DNA from: Methanococcoides orientis
Lineage (GTDB): Archaea; Halobacteriota; Methanosarcinia; Methanosarcinales; Methanosarcinaceae
DNA length: 64,000 nucleotides
Direction of reading: 5' to 3'
NCBI RefSeq assembly: GCF_021184045.1
Contig: NZ_CP073710.1
Coordinates: forward strand, 2,242,685-2,306,684
Positions 56,395 through 64,000 of this stretch are shown here, piece after piece. A program made the position numbers and the translations under genes. The notes under the pieces are model-generated. The model searched no databases and was not told where the DNA came from. It worked only from the letters and a program-made list of their open reading frames with translations. Every line of letters begins with the position of its first letter. Position 1 is the stretch's first letter.

Positions 56395-57231
56395 TTACAT
56401 TTCAGTATTCCTGAATGTATTCTGGAGTAGCAAAGCATCCTCCTCCAGATTCGGACTCTCGCATATCACAAGCCCCTTCACATTAAACTCCCGGAATGCT
56501 GCCATCAGGTCAGCATAATTGTAATCTGATTCCCGGAGTATCAGGTGGTTCTTTTCTCCTTTCTCCCCGTACGCGATGCCGGAAACGTGGCAGTGCATGT
56601 CCTCAAGCCCTTCTCTGCCAAGGTATTCCTCCACCTTCCCGAGCACGTCCCGGTACTCCTCAAGCGTATTGAACTCTCCGCTGCTTCGTGCGTGCAGATG
56701 TGAGAAATCGATACAGGGCATGACTCCCTCGATGGCTGAAGCCATCATCAGTGTCTCCTCCAGATCGCCGAACTGTGTCGGTTTGCCGGTGGTCTCCGGG
56801 CGAAGCACAGCGTCGATGCCTTCATCCGCAAGCCGTGATGCTAACTTTCCAAGCAGCCCGTTGACCCTTTCCATTACCATTTCACTGTCCTGCTTGTGGT
56901 AGTAGGCAGGATGGAATACAATGGATGATGCGCCGCAGAGTGCACCGATGCGGGCTGACTGGTAGATGCGCTCGATACTGGCATCGATCTTCTCCTCCTC
57001 CGCAGAGTTGAGATTGATATAATAGGGTGCGTGGACGCTGAGTTCCACTTCCTCTGCTTCAGCCGTTGTCCTTACCCTTTCTGCCATACCTTCCTTCATA
57101 CGCACCCCGCGCACGAATTCCAGTTCCATGCACCCCAGGCCAAGCTCACGGATGCGCTGAATTCCTTCGATGCTGCCCCTCTTCTTTGCACTGATAGGGG
57201 TCCCTGCCGTTCCGAAGAGCAGCTCTTTCAT
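56395..57231 (-). CDS. TIM-barrel protein, endonuclease IV / sugar isomerase type
   Basis: 278 residues. LLFGTAGTPIS at the start, LSVHAPYYINL, SSIVFHPAYYHK, VLRPETTGK, PCIDFSHLHAR, DMHCHVSG and LVICESPN supply the His/Asp/Glu metal ligands of the AP-endonuclease (endo IV) fold. Probably an AP endonuclease-like or unknown metal enzyme. Overlaps the upstream gene by 4 bp. Confidence 0.8.
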   Translation of the reverse strand: MKELLFGTAGTPISAKKRGSIEGIQRIRELGLGCMELEFVRGVRMKEGMAERVRTTAEAEEVELSVHAPYYINLNSAEEEKIDASIERIYQSARIGALCGASSIVFHPAYYHKQDSEMVMERVNGLLGKLASRLADEGIDAVLRPETTGKPTQFGDLEETLMMASAIEGVMPCIDFSHLHARSSGEFNTLEEYRDVLGKVEEYLGREGLEDMHCHVSGIAYGEKGEKNHLILRESDYNYADLMAAFREFNVKGLVICESPNLEEDALLLQNTFRNTEM

Positions 57232-57560
57232 AAGATCCCCAGTTTGATCCGAAGTTCCTTTTCCCGCTCCTCAGATACCTTCTCTCTCACCATGTCAAAG
57301 AATGAATCCACATCATCTTCATCAAGGGATCGGATGTCCTCCTTGCCCTCCATTGCAAGCCCTGCAAGGTATTCCGCTTCCTCGGGGTCCAGCTTCTCCA
57401 GTCTCTCCCTGAAGTCATCCGAATCCTCAGCGATCTTGTGAGATATTGGTCTTAGTATGAACGGATATGGGTGTCCCATTTCTGACATATGCGTTCCGCC
57501 GTTCTCCGGTGCAAGCTTGTTGAAGATCTTCTTATCCATTTCTGAAAATTCTCGTCCCAT
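57228..57560 (-). CDS. Conserved hypothetical acidic helical protein (110 aa)
   Basis: Rich in Glu, Asp and Lys, mostly helical; contains GHPYPFILRPISHKIAEDSDDF and ends EKELRIKLGIL. Coupled by ATGA to the endonuclease IV-like gene downstream, so they are expressed together. No family function recognised. Confidence 0.6.
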   Translation of the reverse strand: MGREFSEMDKKIFNKLAPENGGTHMSEMGHPYPFILRPISHKIAEDSDDFRERLEKLDPEEAEYLAGLAMEGKEDIRSLDEDDVDSFFDMVREKVSEEREKELRIKLGIL

Positions 57561-57837
57561 GAGGTTTGATTATGTGGGGGGTGGTATAAAATTATGTCTT
57601 CTTATGGCGTGTACTTGCGGACGCATGAATATAATATCTAAAATTTCACAAAAAAGATCTTAAGTTAATTGTTGTGTATACGAACTTTATTATTTGGAGA
57701 TTTCCTTCCGCTGTTTTTGTATTTCTGCTTATGTGCATATCCATACTTCTAATTAGGATCTGTTTATTTCATAATTGATCGTTTGATGCTGTCTATTTTT
57801 GAATTTTTACTAATAGTTCAGTTCTGTTAACTTACTC

Positions 57838-57850
57838 GTTTATATAATAT
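57838..57850 (+). promoter_or_regulatory. TATA box of surface-polysaccharide unit
   Basis: GTTTATATAATAT predicts transcription from about 57868-57872, directly before the ribosome site of the leader ORF. The gap 57561-57837 holds nothing else recognisable. Confidence 0.55.
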
Positions 57851-57885
57851 CATTTATTAATATTTACTTTGGGAGGTTGTGGGTT

Positions 57886-57936
57886 ATGTGCATCTTTGCA
57901 CTTAATACTAAAATTGAATGTGGGGTGTGCCAATGA
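57886..57936 (+). CDS. Short leader ORF (16 aa) coupled to glycosyltransferase
   Basis: ATG 57886 follows GGGAGG (57871-57876). It encodes MCIFALNTKIECGVCQ and its stop TGA overlaps the glycosyltransferase start (ATGA). Three of 16 residues are Cys. A small hairpin GTGCA-TCTT-TGCAC lies over its first codons. It looks like a translationally coupling upstream ORF; no known leader-peptide family. Confidence 0.5.
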   Translation: MCIFALNTKIECGVCQ

Positions 57937-59474
57937 ATGTTGTGGCAGCCATTCCTGCATACAATGAAGAGGTTAACATCAAGCACCTCATTAAAAGAAC
58001 GAAGCTCTATGTGGATAAGATCATTCTTGTTGATGATGGGAGTAGCGATGCGACAGCCTATATTGCTAAGAACATGGGTGCACAGGTAATCAGGCATGGT
58101 GATAATCTTGGGAAGTCTGCGGCATTGGCAACAGCTTTTGAAGAAGCGAAAAAACTAAACCCCTCTGTGCTTGTGACTATCTATGCGAACGGCTTTCACA
58201 ATCCTGATGATATCCCTGCAATACTGAATCCTGTACTTTCCGAGGATGCGGATGTTGTGAATGGTGCTTATGTCACTTCATCGGGCATTGGCTTTGGCAC
58301 TGCTTCCGAGTATGCGAAGGCTACAGACAAGAACAAGTTTTTCATGAGCAGTGGCTTCCGTGCGTATTCTTCAAAAACACTCGATGTTTTCAAATTCACA
58401 AAGGGTGATGATGCTATTGAGGTGGAGTTAATAGATGATGCTGTCAAGTCCGGTTTTAAGGTGCGTGAGGTGCCTATCAAGATAATCGATCCGGTCAAGA
58501 GAGAGTTGTTGGCAAGCAAACGCATAGGTGTGGTAGTGCCTGCGTATAATGAAGAGAAGCTTATAAAAGCTACTGTTGATGGTATTCCCCAGTACGTTGA
58601 CCGGATCTATGTGATTGATGATGCGAGTATTGATAATACTGCAAAGGTCATTGAGACACTGAACGACCCAAGGTTGTTTGTGATAACGCACGAGATCAAT
58701 AAAGGTGTGGGTGCTGCAATTGTCAATGGCTACAAGCAGTCACTGAAAGAAGAGATGGATGTCGTTGCGGTAATGGCAGGGGATAACCAGATGAACCCTG
58801 CCCAGCTTCCAAAGCTGCTTATGCCCATAATCGAGGGTAGAGCTGATTATACTAAAGGCAACCGCCTGTTCAGTGAGGAGTACCGCGGGGGCATGAGCGG
58901 ATTGCGCCTGTTTGGCAACTCGATTTTAACTTTCATCACAAAGATCGGAAGTGGATACTGGAATATAATGGATCCTCAGAATGGCTATACTGCCATCTCA
59001 AGGGAAGCACTGGCGGAGATAGGTTTGGATGAGATCTATACGTATTACGGCTACTGCAACCATATTCTTGTGAGGTTGAATGCCTTTGGTTTCAGGACCC
59101 TTGATGTGGTCATGCCTGCCAGATACGGGAAAGAGAAGTCAACGATCAAGTACGGTCCGTACATCGGCAAGGTATCGTTCATGTTGTTCAAGAAGTTCCT
59201 CTGGAGATTGAAGATGAAGTACATGATACTCAACTTCCATCCGCTCGTCTTGTTCTACATCCTTTCAATGCTCCTCCTTCCTGTAGGTGTGCTTCTCGGT
59301 ATGGCAATACTCATAGCCTGGCTAATGCAGTGGTCAGTATCTTCGAATCTTCCAATACTTGATGCTTTTATACTTGTTTCAGGTACTCAGTTCCTGCTGT
59401 TCGCAATGCTTTTCGATATGCAGGAGTCGGATAAAGATATGAGAGGCGAGAACCGGTTATATGGCGATTATTGA
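57933..59474 (+). CDS. Tandem family-2 glycosyltransferase with membrane C-terminus
   Basis: 513 residues, start ATG 57933. Two GT2 domains: residues ~1-190 (VVAAIPAYNEE, VDDGSSDATA) and ~197-420 (GVVVPAYNEE, VIDDASIDNTAKV, MAGDNQMNP). The first lacks the central acidic DxD-like pair (TIYANGFHNPDDI), so it is probably not catalytic; the second keeps AGDNQ. The C-terminal ~90 residues have two membrane helices (HPLVLFYILSMLLLPVGVLLG and a second). Probably adds a sugar to a lipid carrier. First major gene of a surface-polysaccharide cluster. Confidence 0.88.
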   Translation: MNVVAAIPAYNEEVNIKHLIKRTKLYVDKIILVDDGSSDATAYIAKNMGAQVIRHGDNLGKSAALATAFEEAKKLNPSVLVTIYANGFHNPDDIPAILNPVLSEDADVVNGAYVTSSGIGFGTASEYAKATDKNKFFMSSGFRAYSSKTLDVFKFTKGDDAIEVELIDDAVKSGFKVREVPIKIIDPVKRELLASKRIGVVVPAYNEEKLIKATVDGIPQYVDRIYVIDDASIDNTAKVIETLNDPRLFVITHEINKGVGAAIVNGYKQSLKEEMDVVAVMAGDNQMNPAQLPKLLMPIIEGRADYTKGNRLFSEEYRGGMSGLRLFGNSILTFITKIGSGYWNIMDPQNGYTAISREALAEIGLDEIYTYYGYCNHILVRLNAFGFRTLDVVMPARYGKEKSTIKYGPYIGKVSFMLFKKFLWRLKMKYMILNFHPLVLFYILSMLLLPVGVLLGMAILIAWLMQWSVSSNLPILDAFILVSGTQFLLFAMLFDMQESDKDMRGENRLYGDY

Positions 59475-59508
59475 TAATGAATTCAGTTGTAGGGCTAAAT
59501 TGATTCGT

Positions 59509-60015
59509 TCAGTTCCTGTGCTTGTACACAAGGAACAGAACAATTAGCAGGCCACTTATTTCAGAAATTAGGGCAAAAGAAAAGTCAGGGCTGTAAACAT
59601 GTCTCGCGATATTCATGAAATATTCCAGAAAGCTCCCATAAGAGTGTCCCTGAGCAAACTCCCATCCAAAGACCGGCCAGAAGAATGTCTGTGGAGCCAT
59701 CCACATCCGGTCTTCCAGCAGATGCAGGAAACTGGCTCCGGCTACAAGCATGATTCGGGAATCTCCTCGGTGCCTGAAATAAACATATCCGGCAACCAGA
59801 ATTACAATAACAAAAACAAGAGTGTGTGCAAAAAGCCTTCCACTTGCAAAAACATCTTCAAACAAGATCCTGCCTATGGGTTTATCTATCAGGTCCGGCA
59901 GCAGGGCTCCCAGTGCGATGAACCGGTAATCAAGATGACGTTTAAGAGAAGGAATGGCAAGGCTTGCAATGTAGAAGACTACGAGCGTGATTCCTATGTG
60001 GCCAAGGATGAACAT
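59509..60015 (-). CDS. Membrane-bound metal-dependent hydrolase-like protein
   Basis: 168 residues with four or five helices. GHIGITLVVF at the start, GALLPDLIDKPIG, FAHTLVFVIV, HLLEDRMW contain the His/Asp pattern of the YdjM/DUF457 membrane hydrolase family. TTTTTTAAAT about 25-30 bp before ATG 60015 suggests a leaderless message. Divergent from the deacetylase gene. Confidence 0.65.
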   Translation of the reverse strand: MFILGHIGITLVVFYIASLAIPSLKRHLDYRFIALGALLPDLIDKPIGRILFEDVFASGRLFAHTLVFVIVILVAGYVYFRHRGDSRIMLVAGASFLHLLEDRMWMAPQTFFWPVFGWEFAQGHSYGSFLEYFMNIARHVYSPDFSFALISEISGLLIVLFLVYKHRN

Positions 60016-60086
60016 TGTACATCTATTATGGGGTGTACATTTAAAAAACTTCATACTCGTAAGAAATTGCTGTGTGGTGATCTCTG

Positions 60087-61772
60087 ATGCTGAGTATTGA
60101 TGACCGTGATTTTACGATCTATAAGTTTCGGCGCCTCTGTGAAGCAATAGCTACAACGTATCCAACGATCACAATGGCAGAATACCTGAATAATGAGCAT
60201 CCTTCCAGATTCGTACTGATGCGCCATGATGTTGACCGGATGCCAGGAAAAGCACTGGAAACCGCACAGATCGAGCATGAACTGGGCATCAAGGCAACAT
60301 ACTATTTCAGGTCGACCAAAAGCGTGTTCAAGCCTGAGATCATGAAGCAGATCCAGAATATGGGGCATGAGGTCGGTTACCACTATGAGACATTAAGTGA
60401 GGCAAATGGTGACCCGGAGAAGGGAATCGAACTATTCCAATCTCATCTAAATGATTTCAAGAAAATTGCCAATGTTAGAACTATTTGTATGCACGGTAGT
60501 CCTTTGTCAAAGTATGATAATCGTGATCTTTGGGATGTATATGACTTCGAAGATTTTGGAATTCTCGGAGAGGCATATTTATCCGCCGGAGAAGACCTTA
60601 ATTATTTTACTGACTCTGGAAGGACTTGGTGTTTCGGGAGTAGTATGAGAGACTATATTCCCGGAAAAACAGAACATCTTAGTGCTGATACAACTGATGA
60701 TCTTATTGAATTGATCGAGAAAAACGAATATAATAATTTCTATATTCTTGCACATCCAGAAAGATGGTCTTCGACTGTTGCCGGATGGGGTCTATATTAT
60801 TCAATGGACATTCTATTCAATCTTGGCAAGAAATTTTTGATGGGGGTAAGTGGTGTGAATAATTGTAAGGATGGGTTGGAAAATAGTAGTATCTCAATAA
60901 CAGTCGATATTGAAGACTGGTATCATATTCCATCCGTTTGTGGATCCGATTTCTCGGTTTACAAAGATGTAGACGAATTTTTTGAAAGATGGGGTAAAAG
61001 GTATGATTATTTAAGTGAGCCGACAAAAAAAATACTGGATATTCTTGATGAATTTAATGTAACAGCCACATTCTTTGTTGTTGCAGATGTTGAAGAACAT
61101 TATCCTGGTCTGATTGAATCTATTTCTAAAAGAGGTCATGAAATTGGGTGTCATGGAGCTCATCATTCATGCGGGATCAACTCTAAGACCAAAGAGCCGT
61201 TGATGACCATTAAGGAATTTGAGGCAGAGACCTTGGAGGCAAAGAAAAAACTTGAAAAAGCATCGGGAAAGGAGGTAATTGGTTATCGTGCACCAAATGC
61301 ACTAGTTACAGGAGAGATGCTTGATTCACTTGAAAAAATTGGATTTAAGTATGATTCGTCAGTCTCTGTAAATTCACTTTACAATAAAACAGATTCATCT
61401 TTGAAAGGAGTTTCATCAGTCCCTTATCATCCAGCCCATGGAAGTCTGGAGCCCGGGGGGGTCAGAAGCTTTATTGAGTTCCCATGGTCCTATTATGATA
61501 TCGGTGCAAAGATTCCTACCTCTGGTGGACCCATGCTAAGGTTTTTGGGTAGCCAGATTATCTTGAAAGGACTAAGACAGAGCTTGAATAGGGGACATAC
61601 AATATTCTATTTTCATCCCATCGACATTTCAAATGAAAAGTTTCCAGATGTGGGGAAAGGTAGGCCATTTTACTGGGCAGTAAAAGGAGGGATTGTTGAA
61701 AAAAGGATTCGGCATGTATTGAAGAATTTAGAACATGTTAACAAAGTTCCCCTTAAGGACATGGTGGGATAA
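60087..61772 (+). CDS. Two-domain polysaccharide deacetylase
   Basis: 561 residues. N-terminal ~265 residues form a deacetylase-like domain (VLMRHDVDRMP, GHEVGYHYET, CMHGSPLSKYDNRDLWDVY, ILAHPERW). From ~270 there is a NodB-homology domain (ITVDIEDWYHI, ATFFVVADVEEHYP, GHEIGCHGAHHS, GYRAPNALV), of the type found with exopolysaccharide and sortase-linked clusters. Both domains keep the HD-D type acidic/His motif. It trims acetyl groups from a surface glycan in related systems. Confidence 0.85.
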   Translation: MLSIDDRDFTIYKFRRLCEAIATTYPTITMAEYLNNEHPSRFVLMRHDVDRMPGKALETAQIEHELGIKATYYFRSTKSVFKPEIMKQIQNMGHEVGYHYETLSEANGDPEKGIELFQSHLNDFKKIANVRTICMHGSPLSKYDNRDLWDVYDFEDFGILGEAYLSAGEDLNYFTDSGRTWCFGSSMRDYIPGKTEHLSADTTDDLIELIEKNEYNNFYILAHPERWSSTVAGWGLYYSMDILFNLGKKFLMGVSGVNNCKDGLENSSISITVDIEDWYHIPSVCGSDFSVYKDVDEFFERWGKRYDYLSEPTKKILDILDEFNVTATFFVVADVEEHYPGLIESISKRGHEIGCHGAHHSCGINSKTKEPLMTIKEFEAETLEAKKKLEKASGKEVIGYRAPNALVTGEMLDSLEKIGFKYDSSVSVNSLYNKTDSSLKGVSSVPYHPAHGSLEPGGVRSFIEFPWSYYDIGAKIPTSGGPMLRFLGSQIILKGLRQSLNRGHTIFYFHPIDISNEKFPDVGKGRPFYWAVKGGIVEKRIRHVLKNLEHVNKVPLKDMVG

Positions 61773-61934
61773 ATAATATGGGATTTGAGACAAAAAATTT
61801 GAAACAATTGATGAAATGAGTATTCACTAGCTGGAAGATTAGCTAATAACACTGAAACTACAACTACTCATTTGAACATGGGCAAAAATCTTTTAGATAT
61901 GATCATAGATATATTGAATATGGGGTAATGTGTA

Positions 61935-62711
61935 ATGTTAAATTTTCATGATCTTGATTTTACACTTGACAAGTTCCATGAACTCTGTTCTGCAATAGCA
62001 GGTAACTATACCACCATTACTATGGAAAAATACCTATCCTCAGACTCTGTGCTACCTGAGCGTTTTGTCTTGATGCGTCATGATATAGATGAATGGCCCA
62101 AAACCGCACTGAAAACCGCACGTATAGAATAGGAACTTGGGATTCACGCAAGTTACTATTTCAGAACCCGTAACAACGTGTTTGATCCTGAGATCATACA
62201 AGAGCTTGAAAAGATGGGGCATGAGATTGGATACCATTATGAAGTTTTGAGCACTGCAAAAGGTAACTATGAAAAAGCCATCAAATTGTTCGAGGGTGAT
62301 GTGAATAGATTCAGAGAGATCTGTAACCTTAAAACAATTTGTATGCATGGAAAGCCTCTGTCAAAATATGATAATCGAGACCTATGGGATGTCTATGATT
62401 TCAAGGATTTTGGAATTCTTGGAGAGGCGTATTTGTCTGCCGGAGATGATCTCAATTATTTTAATGATACGGGACGGGGCTGGAACTCAAAGAACAACTT
62501 AAGAGATTTTATTCCTGGCAAAACAGAACAGTTTTTTGCTGATACAACCGATGATCTTATTGAATTGATCGAGAAGGGTAAGGTCAATACTTTTTATATT
62601 TCAACGCATCCGGACCGCTGGACTTCAAATATTTTTAGCTGGGCTTTGTTCTGGTTACAGGATCTTGCATCAAATTCGGGGAAGATGATTTTGAGGGTGG
62701 TGAGGAAATAA
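61935..62711 (+). CDS. Polysaccharide deacetylase-like protein with in-frame TAG (pyrrolysine candidate)
   Basis: 258 codons, paralogous to the first domain of the preceding gene (VLMRHDIDEWP, GHEIGYHYEV, CMHGKPLSKYDNRDLWDVYD). Only one codon interrupts it: TAG at 62130-62132, codon 66. Frame and homology continue without a shift on both sides (KTARIE - TAG - ELGIHASYYF), where the paralogue has His. In Methanosarcinaceae TAG can be read as pyrrolysine, and I see no gene in this window that uses TAG as stop. A one-codon nonsense mutation making a 65-residue fragment is the alternative. Confidence 0.75.
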
Positions 62712-62719
62712 TCGAAATT

Positions 62720-63733
62720 GTGACTAAGGTTGAAGAGAACGAGTGGAAATCGTTTTTGGATAAATATGGTGATTCGACAATCTATCATACTCCTGAATGG
62801 AGGCTGCTTTTACAAAGGACATTTAATTATAAGTCTAATTATATTTTTGCGAAAGACGATTGTGGGGAAATTGTTGGATTCTTACCTTTGTTTTACATTA
62901 ACAGCAAATTAACTGGAAATAGATTATGTTCTGTTCCCTTTTCTCATATATGTAGTCCCATAGGCAATAAGGAAGTATTCAATTGTTTAATAGATGAAAC
63001 TGTTAGTATCTTTGACAGTTCTGATGCTAAATTTATTGAAATTCGGGACCATGTTGACTCGAATAATTTTGTAAGCCAAAATTCATTCTCAACGTATATC
63101 TTAGATGTATCTAAAAATCGTGATGAGTTATGGGCGAACATGTCGAGATCTACTAGACATAATATTAATAAATCAAAAAAAAAGGGTACAAGTGTACGTG
63201 TCACAAGAAACTATGAAGATTTAAAACAATTCTATGAACTAAATTGCATAACAAAAAGAAAAATTGGAGTTCCCTGCCATCCATGGAAATTTTTTAAAAA
63301 TTTATTTGACATTTTCAAAGAAAATGTTTCTTTGTATGTTGTAGAATATGATGGGGAAATAATTGCGGGGGGTATTCGAGACTTTTATCACGATACTGTT
63401 TCCGCAAAATACGCTGCTTCAAATCCTAAATTTACTAAATTATATCCATATAATGCTTTAAATTGGAAGTGTATTGAAGATGCATCTAATAATGGATACA
63501 AGTATTACGATCTTGGAAGAGTTTCCTACGACAATAAAGGATTAATATTTTTTAAACAAAGATGGGGCGCCGTTGAAAAAAGAATATTCTATTCTTTTTA
63601 TCCAAAAAACCCTATGTCTTTGACTGAAAACAGAGACAATTTGAAATATAAAATCGGGACAAACGTGATTAAAAAGATTCCTATGCCAATTTATCAAAAA
63701 CTTAGCAATGAAGTATTTGGAAATTTTGGGTGA
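62720..63733 (+). CDS. FemAB/GNAT-like peptidyl- or glycan-transferase
   Basis: 337 residues. GTG start 62720, GAGG 15 nt upstream. Two GNAT-like halves; YHTPEWRLLL, GFLPLFY, FIEIRD and SRSTRHNINKSKKKG match the FemAB family associated with exopolysaccharide/XrtA clusters, and the end has YYDLGRVSYDNKGLIFFKQRWGA. Could aminoacylate a sugar or peptide. Markedly AT-rich, unlike genes before 60 kb. Confidence 0.78.
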   Translation: MTKVEENEWKSFLDKYGDSTIYHTPEWRLLLQRTFNYKSNYIFAKDDCGEIVGFLPLFYINSKLTGNRLCSVPFSHICSPIGNKEVFNCLIDETVSIFDSSDAKFIEIRDHVDSNNFVSQNSFSTYILDVSKNRDELWANMSRSTRHNINKSKKKGTSVRVTRNYEDLKQFYELNCITKRKIGVPCHPWKFFKNLFDIFKENVSLYVVEYDGEIIAGGIRDFYHDTVSAKYAASNPKFTKLYPYNALNWKCIEDASNNGYKYYDLGRVSYDNKGLIFFKQRWGAVEKRIFYSFYPKNPMSLTENRDNLKYKIGTNVIKKIPMPIYQKLSNEVFGNFG

Positions 63734-63737
63734 TATC

Positions 63738-64000
63738 ATGAGAATTATTGTTGAAATGGGACATCCTGCACATGTTCATCATTTTAAGAACATGATATGG
63801 GAATTAGAAAAAAAGGGTCATCATATCAAGATATGTGCTACTGATAAGGAAGTTACACTTGATCTATTAGATGCATATGGGTTTAATTACAGTGTTTTGG
63901 GGGTAAATAGTGGATCGGGACTTATAGGTAAAATCCCTCTTTTGATTGAATCAGAACTTAAGATGTTCAAAATAGCTAAAAAATTTAAACCCGACCTGTT
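63738..64000 (+). CDS. DUF354 family protein (start; runs off window)
   Basis: Only 87 complete codons are visible. MRIIVEMGHPAHVHHFKNMI and LEKKGHHIKICATDK are the N-terminal pattern of the DUF354 family (UDP-N-acetylglucosamine 2-epimerase/glycosyltransferase-B-like fold). Four bp after the FemAB stop, so same operon. Partial at 3' end. Confidence 0.75.
   Translation, partial: MRIIVEMGHPAHVHHFKNMIWELEKKGHHIKICATDKEVTLDLLDAYGFNYSVLGVNSGSGLIGKIPLLIESELKMFKIAKKFKPDL

Noticed and set aside
61935-62132. Annotating the first 65 codons as a separate short gene
   Set aside because: Sequence on both sides of TAG aligns in one frame to the paralogue; the fragment alone would lack most of the domain.

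Overview
The window looks like chromosome from a methylotrophic methanogenic archaeon of the Methanosarcinaceae, probably close to Methanococcoides. The evidence is archaeal TATA boxes 20-30 bp before starts, an archaeal thermosome, F420 enzymes (CofE, F420H2:NADP oxidoreductase), the archaeal AroA'/AroB' shikimate entry, a fused Fae-HPS, SecD/SecF and RFC genes, and a cold-type DEAD-box helicase with C-terminal RGG-like repeats of the kind described in Methanococcoides burtonii. I found no gene ending in TAG, as expected of a genome that decodes TAG as pyrrolysine. There is no rRNA operon, CRISPR array, insertion sequence or prophage.

Layout. 1-12 kb: DEAD-box helicase, radical SAM protein, Na+/solute symporter, lipoprotein, AAA+ ATPase with a metallo-hydrolase, a zinc-ribbon protein, RimI, a divergent cis-prenyltransferase, YchF and tRNA-Arg(GCG). 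12-20 kb: thermosome without a normal start codon, BioY plus an ECF transporter, an ArsR-permease pair, and a tandem duplication carrying two orphan small genes. 20-28 kb: hydantoinase-like protein, class II aldolase, and a four-gene ABC/Yip1 export operon. 28-33 kb: a candidate structured RNA, then glutamate dehydrogenase, F420H2:NADP oxidoreductase and glutamine synthetase, which form a nitrogen-assimilation block. 33-48 kb: lysC-purM, phosphoglycerate mutase, Hsp20, CofE, dCMP deaminase, SecFD, a divergent RFC subunit, Elp3 and a MinD-like ATPase. 48-57 kb: Fae-HPS with triosephosphate isomerase, then a compact operon aroA'-aroB'-aroD-aroE-tyrA with 4-base overlaps, and the GMP synthase glutaminase subunit. 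57.9-64 kb: a surface-polysaccharide cluster (tandem glycosyltransferase, polysaccharide deacetylases, FemAB-like protein, DUF354 protein) that becomes clearly AT-rich towards the window end.

The most interesting signals are: a polysaccharide deacetylase-like gene whose only interruption is an in-frame TAG (pyrrolysine candidate, 62130); a structured minus-strand RNA with its own promoter (about 28190-28371); a nested tandem duplication of orphan genes (18.7-19.7 kb); a thermosome gene whose conserved N-terminus is preceded by a strong ribosome site but only an ATC codon; and several divergent or pseudo-enzymatic paralogues (cis-prenyltransferase, RFC subunit, first domain of the tandem glycosyltransferase). 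All calls come from reading the sequence; no database search was run.
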